From: Prolixibacteraceae bacterium | GTDB taxonomy: Bacteria > Bacteroidota > Bacteroidia > Bacteroidales > Prolixibacteraceae | Direction: 5' to 3' | DNA length: 64,000 bases | Assembly (NCBI GenBank): GCA_028377305.1 | Contig: JAONJW010000002.1 | Location: 1 to 64,000 of the forward strand | Part shown: in pieces, positions 26,014-35,149 of the stretch | How positions within the stretch are numbered: position 1 is the first letter of the stretch | Layout: every line of letters begins with the position of its first letter | Translations under genes and position numbers: made by a program | The notes under the pieces: generated by a model | What the model was told of the DNA's origin: nothing | Databases searched by the model: none | The model's input: the letters and a program-made list of their open reading frames with translations, nothing else

Positions 26014-27408
26014 ATGACACATTGTATCTACAGATCCTTCTTAGGACTAATCCTATTATTATGTTTGAGTAATGCTACTTTAGCAAAGAAGCAACAACCC
26101 AATGTTGTTTTGGTGGTTGTAGATGACCTTGGATGGACTGATCTAGGGTGTTACAACTCTCGTTTGTACGAAACACCCGCAATAGATAGACTAAGTAGTG
26201 AAGGTGTTCAATTTACCAACTCTTACTCCTCTCATCCGATGTGTATAGGCTCTCGATTTTCCATTATGACTGGAAAATATATGGCAAGAAATCGTAGAAG
26301 TAAGGAGTATGGGACAATGGATCTAAAGGAGTTCACTCTTGCTGAAGCGATGAAAGCAGAGGGGTATAAAACCTTCTTTACCGGCAAATGGCATTTAGGA
26401 AACGAGAAGGCATATCCACAACACCAAGGTTTTGATATCAATGTAGCTGGTCATGATAAAGGATCGCCAGGATCATACTTTTTCCCATATAAAAGACAAG
26501 GGAAGCCTGATTATGATACTCCAGATTTAGAAGATGGAAAAGAGGGCGAATATTTAACAGATCGTTTGACAACAGAAACGTTAGATTTCATCAAGAAAAA
26601 TAGAAAGAAACCTTTTTTTGTAATGCTCTCTCATTATGCTGTTCATGTTCCTTTTGAGTCGAAAACGGATCTTAAAGAGAAATATGATCAAAAAATAGGA
26701 TTACAGGATATAAAAGTAGGTTCAAGCCAAAAGGTTTGGGCAGCAGATGAAAAGTTATTCCAAGACAATGCAACCTATGCTGGTATGATTGAGAGTGTAG
26801 ATCAGAGTATTGCCAGAATTGAAGCGCAATTAAAGAAACTGAGATTAGATGACAATACTATTGTTATCCTTACCTCAGATAATGGCGGGGATGCTTGTAA
26901 GATGGAACATCGTGGAAAAAGCACATCAAACCTTCCATTGAAAGCTGGAAAATGTTGGTTGTATGAAGGAGGTATTCGGATTCCTTTGATTGTAAAATGG
27001 CCTACAAAAATTAATCCTGCGAGATCATCTCATATGGTATGTAATGTAGACCTATATCCGACGATTCTAGATCTGGTACAAGGTAAACAATATCCAGAAC
27101 AGCATCTTGATGGAACCAGTTTCTCTTCTACCTTAATAAATGGTGATGGTGAGCAGAGAGAACCGATTTTTTGGCACTTTAATGTAGGTGCAAAACTTCA
27201 GAAGATCATTGGAATGCCAAAAGCATCAGCTGTAAGAGATGGTAAATATAAATTAATTGAATGGTACGAAAGTGGAGAGTATGAGCTTTATGATATTGAG
27301 AATGATTTATACGAATCACATAATTTAAAGGCTGAGAAGCCTGAGTTGGCAGAACGAATGCTACAAGAGTTAAAAGAGTGGCGCAAGAATGTGGATGCAC
27401 CGGAATAA
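26014..27408 (+). CDS. Arylsulfatase-type sulfatase (S1 family), CxGSR active site
   Basis: Exported sulfatase of the formylglycine-dependent S1 family, cleaving sulfate esters from glycans. 464 residues with a signal peptide ending near residue 24 (NATLAKK). The metal-binding start NVVLVVVDDLGWTDLGCYNSRLYETPAID, GKWHLG and ILTSDNGGDA are all present. The formylglycine motif is Cys77-Ile-Gly-Ser-Arg81 followed by FSIMTGKY; position +2, normally Pro or Ala, is Gly. The C-terminal YELYDIENDLYESHNL motif is typical. It is closely related to the sulfatase at 42785. No maturase (anSME) is in the window. Likely independent transcript upstream of the regulator gene. Confidence 0.93.
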   Translation: MTHCIYRSFLGLILLLCLSNATLAKKQQPNVVLVVVDDLGWTDLGCYNSRLYETPAIDRLSSEGVQFTNSYSSHPMCIGSRFSIMTGKYMARNRRSKEYGTMDLKEFTLAEAMKAEGYKTFFTGKWHLGNEKAYPQHQGFDINVAGHDKGSPGSYFFPYKRQGKPDYDTPDLEDGKEGEYLTDRLTTETLDFIKKNRKKPFFVMLSHYAVHVPFESKTDLKEKYDQKIGLQDIKVGSSQKVWAADEKLFQDNATYAGMIESVDQSIARIEAQLKKLRLDDNTIVILTSDNGGDACKMEHRGKSTSNLPLKAGKCWLYEGGIRIPLIVKWPTKINPARSSHMVCNVDLYPTILDLVQGKQYPEQHLDGTSFSSTLINGDGEQREPIFWHFNVGAKLQKIIGMPKASAVRDGKYKLIEWYESGEYELYDIENDLYESHNLKAEKPELAERMLQELKEWRKNVDAPE

Positions 27409-27619
27409 TCAATGATTTATTTTAACAGGGATGTCTATAACATCAAAATTTCAAGATAGTTACCGATGTGTCGTTCTGAATAGAGTTATTGTAGAGCCCT
27501 TTTGATGATTTCTAAAGTTATTTGAATATAATACCAATGTTCTTTTTAGATGGTAGATTTTGATTAAAATATGATGATAGTAGAAAATCTAAAAATGGAT
27601 TTTTTACTATATTGCATCT

Positions 27620-30004
27620 ATGAATTCCTACATAAGACTATTTGTAATTATAATCACGATATTTATCACTTTCATCCAATCTATATCTCCTACTATGGCA
27701 AATAGAAATGAAAGTCTAGATGAACATGTATTTCTTTGTGATAGTGTTAGATATCAAGCTTCAAATCAAATAGCAAAAGGGTATCGGGCATTTATCGTAT
27801 CTTCGATCGAACAGCTAAGTCGTATTCTTGATAGCTCATATAATTTTCTGAACCAAAATAATCAACAGGTAATTGTTCTGATCTTTTCAGGTCGAATGCC
27901 TACGGCTAAAGAGATTGTTGAGAGTCATAAAATTTATGCGTATTTAGCAATACAGCCTTATGCTTTATTTCAACTAAATCGATCTATTCGAGAGAATAAA
28001 CGTTTGGTTATCTTCTCTGAAGATGATTCGGAACTATTTTTTTCAAGGAAAGATAAGATCTGTTTTTTTGATGTAGAAGATAGTTTTCCAAATCATATTG
28101 AATCAAGCTTTACTGGGAATATATCGAATGATTTGGTGGTGTTTAATATTGGTGATTATCATGATAGTGACCATAAAATATCAGTGGATACCGTTCCAAT
28201 ATTATTTAATTCATATACGGGGAAACTTCCAAATTTCTTTTTAACCAAGTATCCAGAAGATATTGGATTGTTTAAAGAATATATTGGTAATAAAAAGTGG
28301 AATACAGCAGAGGTCGTGTTAGATGGGGTCCCATTAGATGGGGTTAGCTGGAAAGAGATGAAAGAGATGACTTCGTATGGTAAAATACATACTTTTAAAC
28401 ATCAGATATGCCCTCAAAAAGATGGCTTCCGATTCTCACCTGATGTTTTCCAATTTAATAGAATTAATTCATATGAGACTAAAATATTCCACGCTAGCTC
28501 CAAAGAATTATTAGATGGACTTATTCTATATCTAGATTTTAGAAAAAATGGCGATAACTTATTGGATAAAGAAAAAGTGCCTACTTACAGTAAGCTTCGG
28601 TATGTAAAAGATCATGAGAGGAATTGGTGCGCTGATTTTAATGGACAATCAGATTATATTGATTATGCTTCGGGGCTTGATATAAAGAATAATTTAACCT
28701 TATCTGTTTGGGTTAAACCAGATAATATCTATGGTGATCAGAGTATTCTGGGTAAAGGTGAAACTTTGTCTGTTAAATTTAGGGATGGCAAACTTCTATT
28801 TACTTCACCAGGAATAAAGGACCACTTTACAGATTCTATCGTAGTCAATAGTGATGAATGGCAGCATATCTCATATGTATTCTCCGCGAATAAAAAGTTG
28901 CGATTCTATATTAATGGAGTTCTTATTGGAGAGCAAAAAGCAGCACCAGTGACTCCAACCAATAATTCAGTACTTATCGGGACCAATATATGGGATGAGT
29001 ATTATCATGGTAAAATGGACGATCTTGCTATATGGAATAGATCATTAAGTGATGATGAGATTCTTAGAATCTATCAAGAAGGTATCGTCTTAACAGCTTC
29101 AGAGGAGGAACACCGCTATTTATTAGGTGTTAGTATATTGATTATGTTTGGCTTAATGGTATTTGGTTTTATATATATAAAAGGGTCCAACTTCATAGAT
29201 AACTTGCAAACAAAAGATCAAGGGATCAGGCATTTTAGGAAAAAAGAAACAAAAGTCCTTCCGACTCTTACACCTTTTATTCAACTACTTGGTGGGTTTA
29301 AGATGATCAATAGAGATGGCAATGATATTACGTCAAAGTTTTCCACAAGAAGGAAGCAGTTGTTTATCCTAATACTACTATCTAAATATAAAGAGGGGGG
29401 GATCTCTTCTCGTCATTTAACGGATAGTCTATGGCCAGGCTACTCTTCAGAAAAAGCAAAAAATAATAGAAGTACACAGATGAAGAGGTTACGTGAAATC
29501 TTAGATCTTAATACCGGAGTTTCTATCGATTTTAGAGATAAGACTTGGTGTGTAAATATCGATGATGATGTTTCTTTGGATTTAGAGCAATATTATCAAC
29601 TTAAAAGTAAAATTATTGAAGAGCAATATCTTCATATTTCCGATGTAGAGTTGTTATTAGATATAGTAGAGAAGGGCTCTTTACTGCTAAATTTAAATGA
29701 GATATGGTTAGATGACTTTAAATCCCATTTTGAAGATAAATTAATAGATTTTCTGATTCCTCTGTTTGAAAATGTCGAATTCTGCGAAGACCACAATAGG
29801 ATTATTCGATTGTCTAATATCTTATTTATTTACGATCCACTGAATGAAATTGCATTAGATCATAAGGTTAGATCTCTTGTCCATTTAGGAAAAAGCTCAT
29901 TGGCAGGAGATTGTATCTCACACTTCTCTAAGATATATCAGCAATATTATAATCAGCCCTATAACAGCTCGGTTTCTGTTATTTTAGATCAACGAAAATC
30001 ATAA
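27620..30004 (+). CDS. Transmembrane LamG-domain sensor with SARP-like DNA-binding domain
   Basis: A 794-residue protein with an unusual layout. After a signal or anchor (residues 5-24), residues ~30-280 resemble a PI-PLC X-type TIM barrel (ILDSSYNFLNQNNQQVIVLIFS, NKRLVIFSEDD, KLPNFFLTKYP), but the usual catalytic His and Arg positions are not evident, so it may be inactive. Residues ~300-485 form a LamG/concanavalin domain (LSVWVKPDN, WQHISYVF, FYINGVLIG, MDDLAIWNRSLSDDEI). A membrane helix follows (501-521). The cytoplasmic part has a winged-helix domain (~553-650, STQMKRLREIL) and a helical region like bacterial transcriptional activator domains. I infer a one-component sensor that reads extracytoplasmic glycans and regulates the adjacent genes. 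Domain calls rest on motif reading alone. Confidence 0.7.
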   Translation: MNSYIRLFVIIITIFITFIQSISPTMANRNESLDEHVFLCDSVRYQASNQIAKGYRAFIVSSIEQLSRILDSSYNFLNQNNQQVIVLIFSGRMPTAKEIVESHKIYAYLAIQPYALFQLNRSIRENKRLVIFSEDDSELFFSRKDKICFFDVEDSFPNHIESSFTGNISNDLVVFNIGDYHDSDHKISVDTVPILFNSYTGKLPNFFLTKYPEDIGLFKEYIGNKKWNTAEVVLDGVPLDGVSWKEMKEMTSYGKIHTFKHQICPQKDGFRFSPDVFQFNRINSYETKIFHASSKELLDGLILYLDFRKNGDNLLDKEKVPTYSKLRYVKDHERNWCADFNGQSDYIDYASGLDIKNNLTLSVWVKPDNIYGDQSILGKGETLSVKFRDGKLLFTSPGIKDHFTDSIVVNSDEWQHISYVFSANKKLRFYINGVLIGEQKAAPVTPTNNSVLIGTNIWDEYYHGKMDDLAIWNRSLSDDEILRIYQEGIVLTASEEEHRYLLGVSILIMFGLMVFGFIYIKGSNFIDNLQTKDQGIRHFRKKETKVLPTLTPFIQLLGGFKMINRDGNDITSKFSTRRKQLFILILLSKYKEGGISSRHLTDSLWPGYSSEKAKNNRSTQMKRLREILDLNTGVSIDFRDKTWCVNIDDDVSLDLEQYYQLKSKIIEEQYLHISDVELLLDIVEKGSLLLNLNEIWLDDFKSHFEDKLIDFLIPLFENVEFCEDHNRIIRLSNILFIYDPLNEIALDHKVRSLVHLGKSSLAGDCISHFSKIYQQYYNQPYNSSVSVILDQRKS

Positions 30005-30048
30005 TAGAATAGAGTATGATAACTGCTGTTCCAAACTCTATTCTATTA
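30002..30048 (+). terminator. 14-bp hairpin at the regulator stop codon
   Basis: taatagaatagagt (30002-30015) pairs perfectly with actctattctatta (30035-30048), loop 19 bases. The left arm contains the TAA stop. It is AU-rich with no clean T-tract, so termination may be partial. Confidence 0.5.
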
Positions 30049-30463
30049 ACTTCATCCTCTCCAATCTATTTCTCACTCTTATTATTATTCTAATCAGTAA
30101 ATCATTTCCTACAACCACTGTTTGTTGTTAATTCTACAAAGGATTAATTTCCTCTTAATAGGGGAAAGTGCTGACTTATATATGCATCTTATCATAAAAC
30201 TAGTCGTTTTTATACACCTATGCTACAGATGTTATGTTTGATTATGTCTTATTGTTGTTTTAATATGGTTATTTGAATGAGAAAGTGTTAGTTGTAATTG
30301 GTTGGTAATCTTGTTTTTATTAAAAAAAAACGTTGTTACCCCTTTTGTTACCCTATTTTTTAACCTCCATAGTGATAATATTGGTTCTCGATTATACGAC
30401 GAGTATTTATTTAATGAACTAAGTGAAAATGTTTCACAAACAGATCATCTTATGGAGAATAAA
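30005..30463. other. Intergenic upstream of the Gfo/Idh-DUF1080 run
   Basis: About 460 bases with a terminator-like hairpin at the left and AT-rich DNA beyond. An in-frame TTG at 30302 extends the following gene by 54 residues that have no signal-peptide or domain character; I do not use it. The promoter of the oxidoreductase operon is expected here. Confidence 0.5.
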
Positions 30464-31723
30464 ATGAAGAGTGATAGACGTAAATTCTTAAAGAATTCTT
30501 TGGCTGCATTAGCTGGGATAACAATTATACCAAGGCATGTTTTAGGTGGTAATGGATATATTGCACCAAGCGATCAGCTGACCAAAGCAATTATTGGAGT
30601 CGGAGGAATGGGGCGTAATCATATTCCATATGAAGGGACCAAGCTTATAGCTGTGTGTGATGTGGATCGAAAACATTTACAACAAATAATAGATCAAGAG
30701 GGTAAAGGTGTTGCTGCTTATACGGATTATAGAGAGTTACTACTCCGCCAAGATGTGGATGTAGTTCATATTGCAACACCTCCCCATTGGCATGGCCTAA
30801 TGGCAGTGGAAGCTGCACGGGCAGGCAAAGATATATGGTGTGAAAAGCCCATGACCCGAACGATTGGTGAGGGCAAAAGAGTGGTTGAGGAGGTTGCTAA
30901 ATATGGAAGTATGTTTCGTTTAAATACATGGTTCCGTTTTAAAGATACTTTTTATGGACTTGGAACCTCGGTAAAGCCACTAAAAAAAGTGATTGATAGC
31001 GGAGTGCTTGGATGGCCATTAAAGGTCACAGTCAGTGGGATTACCGGCTACAATTGGAAATTTTTCTGGAATGGTAAGACTAATCTACCAGAGATGCCGA
31101 TTCCTGATCACCTAGATTATGATATGTGGATAGGCCCAGCTCCTGAGAAACCATATAATACCGCCCGAGTGCACTCGAACTTTAGAGGCTATTGGGATTA
31201 TGATGGGGGAGGCTTGGGAGATATGGGACAACACTATCTTGATCCAGTTCAGTATCTTCTAGGTAAAGACGACACGAGTCCTATACGGATTGATGTCGAT
31301 GCCCCCCAACAACACTACGATGCTGTAGGTTCATGGAGACGTATTGAGTATACTTATGCAGATGGGTGTAAGATTATTTTAGATGGAGAAAATAGAGATA
31401 AAGATGCGGCATATATTGAGGGTCCTCATGGTAAAATATTCAAGAATTTTAAGTCTGACATCCCCAACTTGGACAAGCTGATTGAAACACTTCCTGATCC
31501 TGAGCCTCAGGTTGGATTGTTTAGTGATTCGGTACGTACTCGACAGAAATTCGCTTTGAATGAGATGAATGGTCATCGCTCCTGTACTCTTGTAAATCTC
31601 GGAATTATTGCAGTAAGACTTGGTCGTGGTCTTGATTTTGACCCAGATAAACAAGTGTTCATTGATGATGAGGGTGCCAATAGGTTGATCAACCAGCCTA
31701 TGAGAGCACCATGGACTTTTTAG
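30464..31723 (+). CDS. Tat-exported Gfo/Idh/MocA oxidoreductase
   Basis: NAD(P)-dependent sugar oxidoreductase family, probably oxidising a glycoside to a keto form. The start at 30464 gives 419 residues and a twin-arginine signal (SDRRKFLKNSLAALAG); a GGAG lies seven bases upstream of this ATG. An ATG at 30452 is also possible. The Rossmann motif AIIGVGGMGRNHI, then HIATPPHWHGLMAVEAARAGKDIWCEKP with the family's EKP, and a C-terminal substrate domain with a WDYDGGGLGDMGQHYLDPVQYLLG segment are seen. First gene of a run with a HEAT-DUF1080 protein, DoxX, two more oxidoreductases and a second DUF1080 protein. Confidence 0.9.
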   Translation: MKSDRRKFLKNSLAALAGITIIPRHVLGGNGYIAPSDQLTKAIIGVGGMGRNHIPYEGTKLIAVCDVDRKHLQQIIDQEGKGVAAYTDYRELLLRQDVDVVHIATPPHWHGLMAVEAARAGKDIWCEKPMTRTIGEGKRVVEEVAKYGSMFRLNTWFRFKDTFYGLGTSVKPLKKVIDSGVLGWPLKVTVSGITGYNWKFFWNGKTNLPEMPIPDHLDYDMWIGPAPEKPYNTARVHSNFRGYWDYDGGGLGDMGQHYLDPVQYLLGKDDTSPIRIDVDAPQQHYDAVGSWRRIEYTYADGCKIILDGENRDKDAAYIEGPHGKIFKNFKSDIPNLDKLIETLPDPEPQVGLFSDSVRTRQKFALNEMNGHRSCTLVNLGIIAVRLGRGLDFDPDKQVFIDDEGANRLINQPMRAPWTF

Positions 31724-31756
31724 TAGCAGAAAACCACACGTATTAATTAATAATTT

Positions 31757-34540
31757 ATGAAACAAGTTGTATTATATCTCATCATAGCCATTTTATCACC
31801 TATCGTACTGAAAGCCCAAGGAGATAAAATATTGGATCGTCAAGTTAAGGAAATATTGGTTCAGATGCCTTGTGAAAATTTGGTGGAACTCAATAAATTG
31901 ATGGAAAAAGCAATATCCTATGGGGCACCATTTATTATAAAACTGACAGAGAAGACTACCCCCTTAGGAGAGTGCAATAATATTTCCGTTCGTTATACGA
32001 TTAATAGCTTGGCAAGATACACCAGTAGTCTTGAAGATGAAAGCATAAAGCTACTTCTCGAAGAAGGTTTATTGAAAGCCATTCAGAAGGAAGATAATCG
32101 AGAAGTAAAGACCTTCTTTATTAATCAACTCAATCTCATTGGAAGCAATCGTAGCGTTGAAGAGTTAGGAGCTATGCTTATTGATCCTCAATTTTGTGAG
32201 CCTGTAACCCAACTATTTTTATCTATTCAAACTGATAAAGCCAAAGAGATACTGGTAGATAATTTATCTAATGTAGATGGTAAAAGGTTGGTCACCATTG
32301 TGAAAGCCTTGGGAAACCTAAAGGTAGAAGAGGCAAATGGTAAGATACTTGCTTTGCCAGGCCAACAAAGCAAAGAGCTTCAAAAAGTCGTTCACGCATC
32401 ATTGGCTTCTATTGGGGCTCCAGAATCGTATGATTACCTATTGAATGCCTGTATGAAGATAGGATTCAAATATGAGAGTAGCAATACCGTAGGTTCTTTT
32501 ATAGCTTACACTGATGAACTTGGTCAAAATGGCTATCTAAAGCGTTGTAAAAAGTCTTGTGAGAGTTTACTTCGTTATAATAATGAACTAGAATTACTAC
32601 ATAATCGTGCGGCGACGATCCATATATACGCTAAATATTACCCAAATAAAGCAACGAAACTACTTCTAAAAGAGGTAGAGAGCATGGATAAAGTATTTCG
32701 TTCATCTATACTGGACGTTGCTAAGAATCTTGTAGACGATAGGAGTGTAAAGAGATGGGTTGCAAAAGGGAAAGCTTCTCCAGAAGCAGTTGAAGAAGAT
32801 ATTATATTAATGTTAGGAGAAGCAAAACAAAATGCTGCGGTACCATATTTAAATGAATGTCTTGGGGCGTCATCAAAAGATATTCGTGTTGCAGCAATAC
32901 GCTCATTAGCTTCATTAGAAGGAAAAGATGCTGTGCCGAGCATTGTACAACATATCATCGAAGGAAAAGATATCGATCAATCAAAATCATGTCTGCTTTA
33001 TTTAGTAGGGAGAGATAATCTAGAACTGATAAGTCAAGCACTACCAAAGACCTCAGGTAAATCTAAAGCGGCACTTATTGATGTGATTGCAGAGAAGGCA
33101 GGGAGTCTGTATTTTGATCAAGTATTTGCTCATACGAAGGATAATAACAAAGAAGTAAAGAAGGCAGCTATAGATGCATTGAAGAGTATTTCAAGAGCAG
33201 AAGATTTAAGGGCTCTTTTAGATCTCTTAGAGAGTGTAGATAATGCTTACATTACAACAGTCCAGCAAGCAGTGTACCATTCAATATTAGAACATCAAGA
33301 TCGAGATAGTAGTGTTGATAGACTCATTGCTTCATTAGATAGCAGTAAAGATAAAGTACGTTTTATCAGTATCCTTCCTAAAATAGGGGGTGTTAAAGCA
33401 CTGGATAAGGTGACGGAGATATATAATGGTTCGGAAGGGCGTTTGAAGGAGGTTGCATTGGACGCTTTATGTGAATGGAACAGTTCCGCAGCTTCGCAAA
33501 TCTTGTATTCGATATGTAAACAGTCTTCTACGTTTCAACAAAAAGCCTTCAATGGTTTTGTATCACAAATAGTACACTCTAACCTACCTAATGATCAGAA
33601 GTTATTAGAGTTAAAGAAAATAATGGTGTTAGCAACTGATAATGAACAGAAGTTAAAGGTTATTTCGTCTTTAGCTCGGGTAAAGACTTATCAATCGATG
33701 ATATTCGCATCAACTTTCTTAGAGAAGCAATTGTTGCAACAGGCAGCATGTCATTCGATCATGGCAATAGCCCTTCCTAGTGGTGGTAAGTCTAATGGAT
33801 TTATTGGTTCGGATACTTATCAGATATTGGCAAAAGTAAAAGAATATATTTCTGGAGAAGATAGTGACTATTTAAAGATTAATATTCAAAGGTATATGGA
33901 TAAGATGCCTAAGGATAAGGGTTTTATTTCTCTGTTTAATGGGAAAGATCTAACTTATTGGAAAGGGTTTGTTGCTCCTCCTATAAAGATGGATAAGATG
34001 AATGCAAATCTCTTATCAAAGAAACAAAAGGAGGCTGACATCAATATGCATAAGAACTGGAGTGTTAAAGATGGCACGATAGTATTCAGTGGCAAAGGAG
34101 ATAATTTATGTTCGGCAAAAGAATATACTGATTTTGAAATGTTGATTGATTGGCGTATTACAAAAAATGGAGATAGTGGAATCTATTTAAGGGGTACTCC
34201 TCAAGTCCAGATATGGGACATTGCTCGAGTGAATGTAGGGGCACAAGTTGGTTCCGGTGGACTTTATAATAATAAAGAGAACCCTTCAAAGCCTCTATTG
34301 GTTGCAGACAATAGTATTGGTGAGTGGAACACTTTCCGAATAAAGATGCTGGGAGATAAGGTCACAGTCTTTTTAAACGGCTATTTGGTGGTTGACAATG
34401 TAACCATTGAAAATTTCTGGGATAGAAGTCGACCAATCTTTACCGCAGGTCCAATTGAACTTCAGGCACATGGCACAGATATTAAATTCCGAGATATTTA
34501 TGTTCGAGAAATCTGTTCATCCAGTGAAAGATCTCATTAA
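31757..34540 (+). CDS. HEAT-repeat protein fused to a DUF1080 (3-keto-disaccharide hydrolase) domain
   Basis: A 927-residue exported protein (signal peptide to KAQ, residue 20). Most of it (~60-700) is alpha-helical and reads as HEAT or armadillo-like repeats (for example DIRVAAIRSLASLEGKDAVP). From about 719 it enters a DUF1080 domain: GFISLFNGKDLTYWKGF, WSVKDGTIVFSGKG, FEMLIDWRITKNGDSGIYLRG, WNTFRIKMLGDKVTVFLNG and GPIELQAHGTDIKFRDIYVREI. DUF1080 enzymes cleave 3-keto-glycosides produced by Gfo/Idh oxidoreductases. The repeats probably hold partners or the envelope. It lies 33 bases after the oxidoreductase gene. Confidence 0.88.
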   Translation: MKQVVLYLIIAILSPIVLKAQGDKILDRQVKEILVQMPCENLVELNKLMEKAISYGAPFIIKLTEKTTPLGECNNISVRYTINSLARYTSSLEDESIKLLLEEGLLKAIQKEDNREVKTFFINQLNLIGSNRSVEELGAMLIDPQFCEPVTQLFLSIQTDKAKEILVDNLSNVDGKRLVTIVKALGNLKVEEANGKILALPGQQSKELQKVVHASLASIGAPESYDYLLNACMKIGFKYESSNTVGSFIAYTDELGQNGYLKRCKKSCESLLRYNNELELLHNRAATIHIYAKYYPNKATKLLLKEVESMDKVFRSSILDVAKNLVDDRSVKRWVAKGKASPEAVEEDIILMLGEAKQNAAVPYLNECLGASSKDIRVAAIRSLASLEGKDAVPSIVQHIIEGKDIDQSKSCLLYLVGRDNLELISQALPKTSGKSKAALIDVIAEKAGSLYFDQVFAHTKDNNKEVKKAAIDALKSISRAEDLRALLDLLESVDNAYITTVQQAVYHSILEHQDRDSSVDRLIASLDSSKDKVRFISILPKIGGVKALDKVTEIYNGSEGRLKEVALDALCEWNSSAASQILYSICKQSSTFQQKAFNGFVSQIVHSNLPNDQKLLELKKIMVLATDNEQKLKVISSLARVKTYQSMIFASTFLEKQLLQQAACHSIMAIALPSGGKSNGFIGSDTYQILAKVKEYISGEDSDYLKINIQRYMDKMPKDKGFISLFNGKDLTYWKGFVAPPIKMDKMNANLLSKKQKEADINMHKNWSVKDGTIVFSGKGDNLCSAKEYTDFEMLIDWRITKNGDSGIYLRGTPQVQIWDIARVNVGAQVGSGGLYNNKENPSKPLLVADNSIGEWNTFRIKMLGDKVTVFLNGYLVVDNVTIENFWDRSRPIFTAGPIELQAHGTDIKFRDIYVREICSSSERSH

Positions 34541-34655
34541 TTAAGGTTTCGCTATTGAAACAAAGAGGTCGGAAGTTGATAATCTGTTTAACACGTCCAA
34601 ATATATGATCTAATCCAGAGCAAACCATTATCGTTAAATAATTTATAAAACAAAG

Positions 34656-35144
34656 ATGAAAGATATAGTAGAACAAAATTATTCTTCATCTCAATATATC
34701 GTATTAATATTCTGTCGATTATTGATTGGATGGCACCTTTTATACGAAGGGGTGGTTAAACTGATGAACCCCAATTGGAGTGCAAAACTTTATCTTATGG
34801 ATTCGTCAGGCCCTTTTAAGTCATTTTTCTTTTGGCTTGCACAGGATAAGATCATATTACCTGTAGTAGATCTTTTAAATCAGTGGGGGCTCGTTTTTAT
34901 TGGTATTGGTCTTATGATTGGACTGTTTGCTCGTCTCTCTGCTATTTTAGGGGCAACGATTTTAGGGCTATACTATCTATCACACCCTGCAATTATTGGA
35001 GCTGATTATCTATTGCCAAATGAAGGAAGTTATTTACTTGTAAATAAGAATCTCATAGAGTTAGCCTCCCTATTAGTGATATATTTATTTCCAACCAGTT
35101 ACAAGATAGGAATCGATCGTTTGATTTTTAAGAAACACGAATAG
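34656..35144 (+). CDS. DoxX family membrane protein
   Basis: A 162-residue protein with four hydrophobic segments (YIVLIFCRLLIGWHLLYEG, a segment near 60-75, WGLVFIGIGLMIGLFARLSA and LASLLVIYLFP). The pattern and the RLLIGWHLLYEGVVKL start are typical of DoxX proteins, some of which donate electrons to quinone-linked oxidases. It ends six bases before the Tat-type oxidoreductase gene, so it is in the same operon. A role in passing electrons from exported Gfo/Idh enzymes to the quinone pool is possible but not shown. Confidence 0.85.
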   Translation: MKDIVEQNYSSSQYIVLIFCRLLIGWHLLYEGVVKLMNPNWSAKLYLMDSSGPFKSFFFWLAQDKIILPVVDLLNQWGLVFIGIGLMIGLFARLSAILGATILGLYYLSHPAIIGADYLLPNEGSYLLVNKNLIELASLLVIYLFPTSYKIGIDRLIFKKHE

Positions 35145-35149
35145 AAAAG

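Noticed and set aside
30302-30463. TTG start for the first oxidoreductase gene
   Set aside because: The added residues hide the twin-arginine leader, while ATG 30464 has a GGAG seven bases upstream.
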